35,802 nucleotides of DNA from contig JANQET010000276.1 in the NCBI GenBank assembly GCA_028278265.1, positions 1 through 35,802 of the forward strand, read 5' to 3'. How positions within the stretch are numbered: position 1 is the first letter of the stretch; the number at the start of each line of letters is the position of its first letter. The DNA comes from Myxococcota bacterium. Lineage in GTDB: Bacteria; Myxococcota_A; Polyangia; JAAYKL01. Both the position numbers and the translations under genes were made by a program. Positions 25,652 to 35,802 of this stretch are shown here, piece by piece. The notes under the pieces were generated by a model, which did not search any database, had not been told where the DNA came from, and saw nothing but the letters and a program-made list of their open reading frames with translations.

Positions 25652-26028
25652 TGATGATGAAGTTTTGGGTCATTTTGGTGGGAGTATCCCTGTGTGGTGG
25701 ATTCGCCTGTGGCGAGAGCGGCGATGATGATGATGACAGCTCCGAGTCGGTCTGCAGTGAGACCGCTTGTTTTGCCGCCTGCATGGAGAATCAATGGACG
25801 GATGATGCCGAGCTTTGGCAAAAACGCACCGCCCACTGTGATGCGGCAGACAATTGTCAGTGCCTCGAATCGTGCGACGACGAACGGTGTCGGGTGGATT
25901 ACTGTCAAGTCGATCAAGGCCTGAGCGGCGGTTCGTGTGTGCTGCTCGGTTGCGTGTGTGAGACCGATTCGGATTCGGATACGGAGACTGATTCGGATGG
26001 CGATTCCGACACGGATTCAGCCCCCTGA
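25651..26028 (+). CDS. Small Cys-rich secreted protein with Asp-Ser/Thr tail
   Basis: The 125-residue product has a short signal (MMMKFWVILVGVSLCGGFAC), possibly with GFAC as a lipobox, then an Asp run. About twelve further cysteines follow in the mature part (CSETACFAACMEN, CQCLESCDDERC and others), suggesting several disulfides. It ends in an Asp-Ser/Asp-Thr tail like that of the FG-GAP protein but shorter and without a following hydrophobic anchor. The ATG overlaps the glutamine synthetase stop by one base (TAATG), so it is likely translated from the same mRNA. I do not recognise the family. Confidence 0.7.
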   Translation: MMMKFWVILVGVSLCGGFACGESGDDDDDSSESVCSETACFAACMENQWTDDAELWQKRTAHCDAADNCQCLESCDDERCRVDYCQVDQGLSGGSCVLLGCVCETDSDSDTETDSDGDSDTDSAP

Positions 26029-26130
26029 CGCCAGGGGAATTTTCGACCCACGGGGACAAAAACACCCCAGTCTCGACTGACCCACGTACCCAGTCTGAAT
26101 CGACCCATCAACCGAGCGAATTCTCTTTTT

Positions 26131-26859
26131 TCAGACCCTGTTGTTGATGTCGGATCCGCTGACCATTCGGGCAGCGGCTCCGTCGTTTTGCAGGCTGGCG
26201 GGCAGCTGGTTGGTAGTGGTGAAGCTCATCTCTTCGACCTGCCGGGCGAGTTTACTGAGGATGACCAGATCGGTGCTGCAGGCCAATAGGTTGAGCGCGC
26301 TGTAGAAGAAATCCAGCACTTCGTCGACATCCTCCTTTGCGGCACGTAGCGTTGAAAGGTGCGAGGCGGAATGTTTGAGCTCGTGCAGGCATAGATGCTC
26401 CAATTGGGCCGCGGCGAATCCGTTGGGGTGCATCATCCGCTGGGTACAGATGCCTCGGCCTTGAGAGATGAGGCAATCCAAGTTGGGGCCGGGTTGCCAC
26501 AGCGCCGGCCCCCACAGTTGCTCGGGGATTTTGACGTGGGGACCGCAAACCCATTCGTACAGCTTCTGAGCGCGATCCCGCATGTGCGCGGCCTCGAAAA
26601 TCATCGTCGCCAACTGGTCGTCGGTGACGGCCGTCGTTTTGGACATGGCCACGTACAGAGCATTGGTGGTGAAGCGATCAATGAGGCGATCGGCGACCGC
26701 CAGTTGGCGGGCCCGATTCATGTACATGGCAATCCCTTTGATCGCGTGAATCAGCAGGGTCTGAAGAGCGATAACCCGCTCTTCGTCGTACAGGGCGCGG
26801 GATCGCGCTTCGAGTGATTGTTCAGTGGTCTGGATTTGATCGTCGTCCAAACGATTCAT
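26131..26859 (-). CDS. Hcp-like helical domain protein lacking all metal clusters
   Basis: The 242-residue product resembles the N-terminal helical part of hybrid-cluster protein (hydroxylamine reductase). Residues 31-104 (LQTLLIHAIKGIAMYMNRAR, then VDRFTTNALYVAM-like spacing) and 152-215 (LEHLCLHELKHSASHLSTLR) each match the LxxLLIxxLKGxxxYxxxAxxLG helical repeat of Hcp. The N-terminal CxxC cluster motif and the whole C-terminal hybrid-cluster half are absent, so it cannot catalyse the Hcp reaction. I chose the ATG at 26859, preceded by GAGGGGAAAAC; the frame opens earlier, at 26922. A protein-binding or regulatory role is possible. The similarity is judged by eye and should be treated as tentative. 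Confidence 0.6.
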   Translation of the reverse strand: MNRLDDDQIQTTEQSLEARSRALYDEERVIALQTLLIHAIKGIAMYMNRARQLAVADRLIDRFTTNALYVAMSKTTAVTDDQLATMIFEAAHMRDRAQKLYEWVCGPHVKIPEQLWGPALWQPGPNLDCLISQGRGICTQRMMHPNGFAAAQLEHLCLHELKHSASHLSTLRAAKEDVDEVLDFFYSALNLLACSTDLVILSKLARQVEEMSFTTTNQLPASLQNDGAAARMVSGSDINNRV

Positions 26860-27080
26860 GTTTTCCCCTCGTTGTCTTTCCTGTTGGACGTCTGTTCTCA
26901 TGAACAGAGAAAACCGAAGCAAAATCCGGACCGGAAAAAATTGTCAGCTTTCTTTGTTTGCGCGGGGAGGGCGACGGGGTGCGATCAAACCTTGTCATTG
27001 GGCAACAAATGCCGTTAACATCGGCGGCAACTCGCAAATGAACAACGGTACACCGCTGGTGAGAGAATAAGGAGAGGATG

Positions 27081-28154
27081 ATGTTGAAATGCCGTTTTGT
27101 CCCAATTGTCACCATTTCGATGATGCTTCATTGCCAGGGCAACGGATTCTGCCCCAAAGGGGCCACGCTGCGCGGTGATGTTCCACCGATGGACAACGAG
27201 CAGTGGTGTGAAATCAACGATGAGCGTGGCCGGTCGGTGCGGGAGGGTCCGTACGTCTCGTGGCACACCAAGTCGATTAAGAAATCTCAAGGACAATACA
27301 CCAAGAACAAGCGGACCGGGCGTTGGCAGTATTGGCACGACAGCGGCGAGAAACACCGAGAGGGGGAGTATCTCGACGATGAGAAATCCGGACTGTGGAT
27401 CACCTGGGCCAAGAACGGGAAAAAGGTGTTCGAAGGGAAATTCGACAACGGCAAACGGGTGGGGATCTGGCAGGCGTGGTGGGACAACGGCCAGCAGAAA
27501 GACAAGGGGGAGTGGGTCGATGATCAACCCCATGGGAAGTGGTCTTACTGGCACAAGAACGGGAAGCTGAAACATCAGGGGGCGTTTGAAAACGGCAACC
27601 GGGTAGGACGTTGGGTGTACTTTCACGACAATGGTGAAAAGCGCCAAGAGGGGGTGTTCAAAAACGGGAAGAAAGAGGGCAGATGGAGCACCTGGGCCAA
27701 GAACGGCCAAAAGGTGTTGGAGGGCACTTTCAAGGACGGTAAAGCCTCGGGCGAATGGAATGCCTGGTACCTGAGCGGAAAGAAAAAGGACAAAGGCCAT
27801 TGGGTTGACGGAAAACCTCACGGGGAGTGGATCTACTGGCACGAAACCGGTGAAACCCGGCAAAAGGGCAATTACGTCACCGGAAAAAGAGATGGAAAGT
27901 GGGAGCACTGGTACGAGGACGGTACTCCCGAGCGAGCAGGCGTGCTCAAGAGTGGTCAACGGGAGGGGGAGTGGACATTTTGGCACGCCAATAAAAAGAA
28001 AGCTAAGCAAGGACAGTTCAAAGCCGGTAAAAAGACCGGACAGTGGAAGTACTGGGATGAGGATGGCAAGCCGGTGAGTGAGGCGCTCGCCGGTAAGAAA
28101 TCCTCACCGAAGAAGAAGAAATCGGCACCGGCAAAGGCGCCCACCAAAAAATAG
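27081..28154 (+). CDS. Exported MORN_2-type repeat protein (11 x 24 residues)
   Basis: The ATG at 27078 or 27081 starts the protein; 27081 has better spacing (6) from AAGGAG and gives 357 residues. A hydrophobic start (RFVPIVTISMMLHCQGNG) suggests export. From about residue 70, eleven 24-residue units follow with the pattern EGxFxxGKxxGxWxxWxxNGxKxx, the MORN_2 motif seen in YwqK-like proteins. Units 2-5 and 6-9 match each other better than their neighbours do, showing a 96-residue higher-order duplication. The tail is Lys/Ala/Pro-rich (SPKKKKSAPAKAPTKK). Such proteins form elongated beta-hairpin sheets and may contact membrane or wall; the function is unknown. Confidence 0.88.
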   Translation: MLKCRFVPIVTISMMLHCQGNGFCPKGATLRGDVPPMDNEQWCEINDERGRSVREGPYVSWHTKSIKKSQGQYTKNKRTGRWQYWHDSGEKHREGEYLDDEKSGLWITWAKNGKKVFEGKFDNGKRVGIWQAWWDNGQQKDKGEWVDDQPHGKWSYWHKNGKLKHQGAFENGNRVGRWVYFHDNGEKRQEGVFKNGKKEGRWSTWAKNGQKVLEGTFKDGKASGEWNAWYLSGKKKDKGHWVDGKPHGEWIYWHETGETRQKGNYVTGKRDGKWEHWYEDGTPERAGVLKSGQREGEWTFWHANKKKAKQGQFKAGKKTGQWKYWDEDGKPVSEALAGKKSSPKKKKSAPAKAPTKK

Positions 28155-28169
28155 ATCACCTCAGTGATC
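28154..28169. other. Hairpin GATCAC-CTCA-GTGATC at the MORN gene stop
   Basis: A perfect 6-bp stem with a 4-base loop begins on the last base of the stop codon. No T-run follows, so intrinsic termination is unlikely; 3' end protection or partial termination is possible. Confidence 0.3.
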
Positions 28170-28241
28170 GCCGAAGAGACTGCTCCTCACAATTCTTTGA
28201 TCGGGTGAAGTGGACGAGCAGTGTCGAGGAGCGGAATATCT

Positions 28242-29942
28242 ATGAAAACGATTGCTGCTACTTTTTATAGTGTCTTATGGTTCTGCGCACTGGTCCTGTT
28301 GTTCGGGGCCTGCTCATCTTCGAAGGAGGTCCCTGCCCCTGAGGATCTGCCCACCCACACCATCGTCTACGGTGGTGATGTGACCAACGGAAGACGGATC
28401 AATGATGCCCTGTTCAACGAAAAGCACAGAAACCGCCTGTTCGGTGATGTGGAGCCCCTGCTCGAGAAGGCGGACATTGCCCTCGTCAACGGCGAGGGGG
28501 TCATCGCCAAGGGGGGGTATTTTTACGACAAGGGTGAGCCCCGCCCCTACATGTATCGAGCCCATCCGATTATGATCGATGTGCTCAAGTCCGCTGGTGT
28601 CGATATTGTGGCGGTGGGCAACAATCACGCCGGCGACTACGGGCCCGAAGCGTTTGCAGAGATGCTCGATCGACTGAGCGCTGCCGGCATTGCCTACACT
28701 GGCGGCGGCCACTCCCTCGACGACGCCCGGCAACCGGCCTATTTCACCCTCAAAGACACGGTCGTCGCATTTGTCGGTGCCGACCTGACCGTGGCAAAGG
28801 CCTTTCGCGCCGAGGGCGATAAGGCCGGCACCCTGTTTCACCGGCGGGCCGAAAAGGGCCGCAAGCAGGATCGGCTGGTTCGGGATCTGGCGGCCATTCT
28901 CAAGCGGGCGCGAAAATACGCCCACGTGGTGTTGTTCACCCCCCATTGGGGGGACAACTGGATCGCCGAGCCGACCGAGCACCTGCGGACCCTGGCCAAG
29001 CGACTGATCAAGGCCGGGTACGACGGGATCCTGGGTCATTCCTCCCACTGGCTGCAAGGGGTGGAGATTATCGAGGGCAAGCCGGTGATGTACGATGCGG
29101 GAAACCTGGTAGTGGACTACGGCGGCGGGGATGACAGCCATCGGGCGATGTTGTGGAAGTTGTCGGTCACTCGGGCCGGGGTCACCGGCTTGACCGGATA
29201 TCCCCTGGCGCTGAAGAAGAACCGCACCAACTTGGCCAAGGGCGCCGTGCGCGATGGGATTCTGCGGCTGGTGAAGGAGCGGTCGAAGAAACTGGGAACG
29301 ACAGTGGCGATTGAGAACGGGATCGTCCGGATCGCCTGCCGTCCGGGCGGTATTGAGGGACCGGCCGAGGTCCGCCAGCCGCCCAAGCGGCCCAAAGGTT
29401 CCCGGTTGCGGCTCGCCCCGTCCGACACGATTATCGACGCCCTACCGCCGGAGGCGGTGCCGGTGAATGTGACCTATGAGGGGGGCATCAAGTTGATCGG
29501 TTACCAATTGATTGCTCCGGAGCTCACCGTGCCCAAGGCGGGGCAGATTGTGGCGCTGTATTGGAAAGCCGAGCAGAAAATCGACAAGAGCTATCGGATT
29601 CACCTCGAAGCCCGCGGTAAACACGAGGGCTCGGGCAAGGAGGAGAAGCGGATCGCCAGCCACCTGCCTGGAGATTGGCTGTTGCCCACTGATCAGTGGC
29701 CCCCGGGAAAAGTGATCAGGGATTGGACCCTGATCAGGCTCAAATTCAAACCCGAGGGTACGGTTAAATTTTACGCCGGCCTGAGTCGAAAGGGCCTGCT
29801 CAAGCCCGAATCATCGGATCAGCCACTGGTGGAGGAGAAGCTGGTTCCCCTGGGCAGCACCGAGTATCGCTCCGGTTCCACTCGGCTGCTGGACGCTTTC
29901 GAAGAGTACCGGCGCCAACAATCAGCCAAAAAACAACCCTAA
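28242..29942 (+). CDS. CapA-type (PGA_cap) metallophosphatase-fold lipoprotein
   Basis: The 566-residue product starts MKTIAATFYSVLWFCALVLL with FGAC as probable lipobox. The ATG at 28242 is preceded by GAGGAG; a GTG at 28221 is possible but less suited to the signal. The first 330 residues are a PGA_cap domain: VYGGDVTNG (D46), LVNGEGV (N83, E85), VAVGNNHAGDYG (N127-H129), FTPHWGDNW and GHSSHWLQG, the metal-site motifs of CapA and PgsA. The C-terminal 170 residues form a separate beta-rich domain (LIGYQLIAPELTVPKAGQIV, ALYWKAEQ, YRIHLEAR), resembling domains found at the ends of some sugar-modifying membrane enzymes. A role in surface polymer handling is inferred; no capB or capC is nearby. 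Confidence 0.85.
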   Translation: MKTIAATFYSVLWFCALVLLFGACSSSKEVPAPEDLPTHTIVYGGDVTNGRRINDALFNEKHRNRLFGDVEPLLEKADIALVNGEGVIAKGGYFYDKGEPRPYMYRAHPIMIDVLKSAGVDIVAVGNNHAGDYGPEAFAEMLDRLSAAGIAYTGGGHSLDDARQPAYFTLKDTVVAFVGADLTVAKAFRAEGDKAGTLFHRRAEKGRKQDRLVRDLAAILKRARKYAHVVLFTPHWGDNWIAEPTEHLRTLAKRLIKAGYDGILGHSSHWLQGVEIIEGKPVMYDAGNLVVDYGGGDDSHRAMLWKLSVTRAGVTGLTGYPLALKKNRTNLAKGAVRDGILRLVKERSKKLGTTVAIENGIVRIACRPGGIEGPAEVRQPPKRPKGSRLRLAPSDTIIDALPPEAVPVNVTYEGGIKLIGYQLIAPELTVPKAGQIVALYWKAEQKIDKSYRIHLEARGKHEGSGKEEKRIASHLPGDWLLPTDQWPPGKVIRDWTLIRLKFKPEGTVKFYAGLSRKGLLKPESSDQPLVEEKLVPLGSTEYRSGSTRLLDAFEEYRRQQSAKKQP

Positions 29943-29950
29943 TTCTACGC

Positions 29951-30718
29951 TTACAAACCCAGCAGACGACCCAGGATCACGGCAGCGTCGACCGCCTTGC
30001 CCTGGAAATGATTGTTGAAAAAGACGAGGACCTTGCCGGACTGACGGTCCATCTCCACAATTTTCTGCACCCACTCCTCCAGCTCAGTGGGGCGATAGGC
30101 GTAGTCGTAGCGCTGTTCCGGACGATCGTGGTTGTACCAGTTGGCCGCGTTACGGCCGTGAAAGCGCACGTACGCCGGACTGGCGGTGACCCGTGCCAAT
30201 GGGGGCATCAGACCTTTTATCTGCGGCTCATCCACACAGCAGAAGCCGACGCCGACCCGTTTGAGCCAATCGACAATCGGTTCGGTGGCCCAGTCCCGCC
30301 GGCGCAGCTCTACGACCAGCGGCGGGCCCAGCTTCTCTTCCAAGCGCCGCAGGTAGACCCGGTTCTCCTCGCACTGGCGAAACGAATGGGGGAACTGGGC
30401 CAGCACCGCGCCGAGCCGACCCGCTTCGACGAGGGGCTCGAGGGCTTGCTTGAACTGGGCGATGTCCGCGTCGGTGGCCGTTCGCTCGTGGGTCATCGAA
30501 CGATGGGCCTTAATCGCAAACTCCACCTTGCCCCCGGTTCGCTCCACCATCGAGGCGAGCTGCTTCGCGCTGGGCATTTTGTAGTAGCTGAAATTCAGCT
30601 CCAGGGCGCTGAAGTGCTCGGCGTAGTAGGTCAACCAATGGCGGCGGTTCATCGAGGTGGGGTAGAAATGCTCGCGCCAGTCCGCGTAATCGTAGCCGCT
30701 GGTGCCGATGGTGATCAT
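29951..30718 (-). CDS. DUF72 family protein
   Basis: The 255-residue product begins MITIGTSGYDYADWREHFYP, the typical DUF72 (YecE-like) start, and contains YYAEHFSALELNFSYYKMPS, FAIKAHRSMTHER, LAQFPHSFR, VVELRRRDW and the final VFFNNHFQGKAVDAA. The family adopts a TIM-barrel fold; no activity is established. The frame is open up to 30967, but the start at 30718 gives the family length and overlaps the stop of the dus gene by 4 bases (ATGA), so it is translationally coupled as the last gene of the regulator-dus-DUF72 operon. Its stop is 8 bases from that of the convergent CapA gene. Confidence 0.93.
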   Translation of the reverse strand: MITIGTSGYDYADWREHFYPTSMNRRHWLTYYAEHFSALELNFSYYKMPSAKQLASMVERTGGKVEFAIKAHRSMTHERTATDADIAQFKQALEPLVEAGRLGAVLAQFPHSFRQCEENRVYLRRLEEKLGPPLVVELRRRDWATEPIVDWLKRVGVGFCCVDEPQIKGLMPPLARVTASPAYVRFHGRNAANWYNHDRPEQRYDYAYRPTELEEWVQKIVEMDRQSGKVLVFFNNHFQGKAVDAAVILGRLLGL

Positions 30719-31707
30719 GTCGGGTCTATCGATGATACCCCATCGAGCAGCTCGTGAAAACCGGCGACCGTGGTGGCCCCGGCCAACCGCTGGCGAAAGG
30801 CGGCCGCACCGGAAAAGCCCTTGAGATACCAGCAGGCGTGCTTGCGCATCTCCAACACGGCCCGGTGTTCGTCCTCGAGCCAGTCGACGTGCAGTGCCAG
30901 GTGGCGTCGGCACAGGGCCACCCGTTGGGCTGTCGTCGGTCGGACGGCGGCGTCGAGAAACTCGCAAAATATCCAGGGGTTGCCCTTGGCCGCTTGGGCA
31001 ATGGCCACTGCTGCGCAGCCCGTTCGCTCGCGCATCTTTTGGCCGTCATCGGCCGAGCGAATACCGCCGTTGCCGATGATCGGAATGCTCACCCCGCGAC
31101 ACACCTGTGCCATAATCTCGTAGTCCACCGGCCCGGCGTGCACCTGGTCGCGGGTACGGCCGTGGAGACAGATCGCCCGGACGCCGGCCTGTTCGAGCCG
31201 CTTGGCCGCTTCTGGGGCGTTGCGCTTCTTGGGGCTGTACCCCACGCGAATCTTGGCCGTCACCGGCACCTCCACCGCGCTGACCACCTCCCGCGCGATC
31301 TGCTGCAGCTTGGGCAAATCGAGCATCAGCGCCACCCCCGCTCCCCGTCCGTTCTTGACCACCTTGCGCGCGGGGCAGCTGAAATTGAGATCGATGATCG
31401 ACGCACCGCGGGATGCGATGATGCGCGCGGCTTCGGCCATTTGCGCCGGATCGCTGCCGAAGATCTGCACGTCGAACGGATCCTCCCCGGGATACCGTTG
31501 AACCAGCGCGCGGGTCTGTCGGCTGAGCCGTTTGGCGCAGTCGGCCGGCCGGCGGGCCAGGTAGACCAGCGCGTGGGACGATATCAACTCCGTTGGCGTC
31601 AATGCGGCCCCTTGCTCGTGGCAGATTTGTCGGTAGGGGGGATTGGTGATCCCGGCCATCGGAGCGAGGATTGCCCCGGGGCCGATGTCGAACGGTCCGA
31701 TTCTCAT
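30715..31707 (-). CDS. dusB: tRNA-dihydrouridine synthase (DusB type)
   Basis: The 330-residue product is an FMN enzyme that reduces specific uridines of tRNA to dihydrouridine. It has LAPMAGITNPPYRQ at 14-27, the catalytic Cys in DLNFSCPARKVVKNGRGA (C111), TAKIRVG, ICLHGRTRDQ, PIIGNGGIRS and AIAQAAKGNPWIF. The start MRIGPFDIGPGAILAPMAG is typical of DusB. It lies 4 bases after the NtrC-type gene and overlaps the DUF72 gene by 4, forming a compact operon. A nearby fis or nifR3-type context is absent. Confidence 0.93.
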   Translation of the reverse strand: MRIGPFDIGPGAILAPMAGITNPPYRQICHEQGAALTPTELISSHALVYLARRPADCAKRLSRQTRALVQRYPGEDPFDVQIFGSDPAQMAEAARIIASRGASIIDLNFSCPARKVVKNGRGAGVALMLDLPKLQQIAREVVSAVEVPVTAKIRVGYSPKKRNAPEAAKRLEQAGVRAICLHGRTRDQVHAGPVDYEIMAQVCRGVSIPIIGNGGIRSADDGQKMRERTGCAAVAIAQAAKGNPWIFCEFLDAAVRPTTAQRVALCRRHLALHVDWLEDEHRAVLEMRKHACWYLKGFSGAAAFRQRLAGATTVAGFHELLDGVSSIDPT

Positions 31708-31711
31708 GGGG

Positions 31712-33064
<1,353 letters not shown>

Positions 33065-33071
33065 ACTCCTT

Positions 33072-33089
33072 TTAAGGTCGAGACAGCAT
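33072..33089 (-). CDS. Possible five-codon leader ORF (MLSRP) before the NtrC-type gene
   Basis: The minus strand reads ATG CTG TCT CGA CCT TAA, preceded by AAAGGAG 3 bases upstream. Its stop abuts the AAGGAG of the NtrC-type gene, so ribosomes finishing the leader would sit at the next start. It is very short and could be chance. Confidence 0.3.
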   Translation of the reverse strand: MLSRP

Positions 33090-33099
33090 TTTCTCCTTT

Positions 33100-33129
33100 A
33101 ACACGTGCTGTTGATATATCAAGCGTGTT
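33100..33129. promoter_or_regulatory. Palindromic operator-like site between NtrC-type gene and dnaK
   Basis: TTGATATATCAA (33111-33122) is a perfect 12-bp palindrome, flanked by AACACG on the left and CGTGTT on the right, an outer inverted repeat offset by 4 bases. It lies in the divergent spacer, just upstream of the leader ORF. It is not the CIRCE element of HrcA. Confidence 0.4.
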
Positions 33130-33193
33130 TCCATTGCAGTTAAACGACAGCGAACATAAATTATTAATAGTTTCATAGGATTCAAGGAATCTC

Positions 33194-33221
33194 TTGACTC
33201 CTGCCTCGACGTGAATAAATT
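33194..33221 (+). promoter_or_regulatory. Promoter of dnaK
   Basis: -35 TTGACT (33194-33199), a 16-base spacer and -10 TAAATT (33216-33221), predicting a start near 33228 and a leader of about 47 bases. A direct or inverted motif GATTC-AAG-GAATC precedes it (33180-33192). I see no clear sigma-32 element or CIRCE box. Confidence 0.45.
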
Positions 33222-33274
33222 GGGTCCACTTGCGAGGGTAGCTAACCCGCTTCGAAAGCTCAGGAGGAAAAACT

Positions 33275-35191
<1,917 letters not shown>

Positions 35192-35214
35192 CCAACCAGG
35201 TGTTGGAGCTGCGC

Positions 35215-35802
35215 GTGACGGAATCGCGCCTATCCAGATGTGTCGCAGTGCTTTTAGGAGCGGCCGTGGTGCTGGGTTGTACCCGCACTGCGTTTCCTCC
35301 TGATTCCGCCATCGCCGCGCTCAGTCTGGAGCAGGAGGGCTCCGTCGTTTCCGCGCGCTCGCCAATCGCTTATGAACATCAGCTCCGCGGTGAGGTGCTC
35401 GCCGAACGGGGCAACGTCGAGATGGCGATTGTGGCCTATACCATCGCCCTGGAGGCGGATCCGGGAGACTTCTACCTGCGCACCCGACTGGCCGAGCTGT
35501 TGATCGAAAACGGCGCCTATCAAAAGGCCCGCCGGTATGTCACCGGAGTGCTGGCCACAGACCGCACCAATGAGTTCGCCTGGTTGGTGATGGCCAAGCT
35601 CCATCACGCCAAGGGCCAGTACCGTCGGGCGAGCGCCGCTGCGATGCGGGCCATGCAGGCCGAGCCGCGGCGCTTCGAAGCGGCGATTTGGCTGGCCAAC
35701 TACTATCGGATGTCCGGGGACTCAGCCCGGGCGGCTGAGATTTTTCGGCGGGTCATCGAAACCGATTCGGGAAACGGGGCGGCTCGGTTGGGAATGGTCT
35801 TG
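35215..35802 (+). CDS. TPR-repeat lipoprotein (C-terminus outside window)
   Basis: I translated this frame from the GTG at 35215, with GGAG 6 bases upstream; it stays open for 196 codons to the window end. The start VTESRLSRCVAVLLGAAVVL is followed by GC, giving the lipobox VLGC, so an anchored lipoprotein is predicted. Three TPR-like helix pairs can be seen: LAERGNVEMAIVAYTIALEA, LLIENGAYQKARRYVTGVLA, LHHAKGQYRRAS...MQAEP, and a fourth begins with YRMSGDSARAAEIFRRVIE. TPRs mediate protein contacts, so an outer-membrane or secretion-assembly role is possible. It follows dnaK closely on the same strand. Confidence 0.85.
   Translation, partial: MTESRLSRCVAVLLGAAVVLGCTRTAFPPDSAIAALSLEQEGSVVSARSPIAYEHQLRGEVLAERGNVEMAIVAYTIALEADPGDFYLRTRLAELLIENGAYQKARRYVTGVLATDRTNEFAWLVMAKLHHAKGQYRRASAAAMRAMQAEPRRFEAAIWLANYYRMSGDSARAAEIFRRVIETDSGNGAARLGMVL

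Noticed and set aside
26045..26107. Three GACCCA repeats with CCCAGTCT in the spacer near 26,080
   Set aside because: Spacing is irregular (34 and 23 bases) and the matches are short, so chance is likely.
26085..26126. Terminator for the Cys-rich gene before the T-run at 26119
   Set aside because: The only stem available (GAATCG with CGAATTC) has a bulge and a long loop, too weak to call.

Overview
The window comes from a GC-rich, Gram-negative bacterium. Features pointing this way are Tat and lipoprotein signals, paired M16 proteases, an HD-GYP response regulator, large hybrid histidine kinases, an NtrC-type regulator, and secreted proteins with Asp-Thr/Asp-Ser tails. The last trait, with the FG-GAP and DUF333 proteins, fits the old Deltaproteobacteria (Myxococcota, Bradymonadota or a related candidate lineage). 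The sequence alone does not fix the species. There is no rRNA, tRNA, CRISPR array, prophage or intact insertion sequence. Most of it reads as chromosomal housekeeping and signalling genes mixed with lineage-specific secreted proteins.

Layout. 1-1851 (minus): HD-GYP response regulator followed by a REC-PAS protein cut by the window edge. 2099-4939: a DUF2007-type protein divergent from a Tat-exported DUF362 protein that is coupled to a DUF6599 protein; a short palindromic dispersed repeat lies in the start of the latter. 5122-10058: an 878-residue FG-GAP/VCBS protein with a DTD tail, convergent with a triple-PAS hybrid kinase. 10241-17499: a PurF paralogue lacking its glutaminase cysteine, bioA overlapping xseA, a second hybrid kinase and mtnA. 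17508-20410: a two-gene M16 protease operon (active subunit, then inactive subunit). 20411-21064: AT-rich spacer with three palindromic 12-mers. 21065-22833: a STAS protein convergent with a five-fold DUF333 protein. 23113-26028: a membrane-anchored TPR-like protein with an intrinsic terminator in its leader, a glutamine synthetase family enzyme and a small Cys-rich secreted protein. 26131-29942: a cluster-less Hcp-like helical protein, a MORN_2 repeat protein and a CapA-type lipoprotein. 29951-33064 (minus): NtrC regulator, dusB-type tRNA-dihydrouridine synthase and DUF72 protein as a compact operon. 33275-35802: dnaK and the start of a TPR lipoprotein.

How the genes may work together. Four phosphotransfer proteins (HD-GYP regulator, REC-PAS protein, two hybrid kinases) have no DNA-binding output, so their signalling probably ends in cyclic-di-GMP turnover or further phosphorelay. 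The sigma-54 activator is the only transcriptional response regulator. The envelope set (FG-GAP, DUF333, MORN_2, CapA, M16 pair, DUF6599, TPR lipoprotein) suggests heavy investment in surface and periplasmic proteins.

The most unusual items are the PurF paralogue, the stand-alone Hcp helical domain, the five-fold DUF333 protein, the leader terminator before the TPR gene, the spaced 12-bp palindromes, the five-codon ORF ahead of the NtrC gene, and two promoters placed so close to the start codon that leaderless mRNAs are predicted. I found no complete new defence or mobile system.
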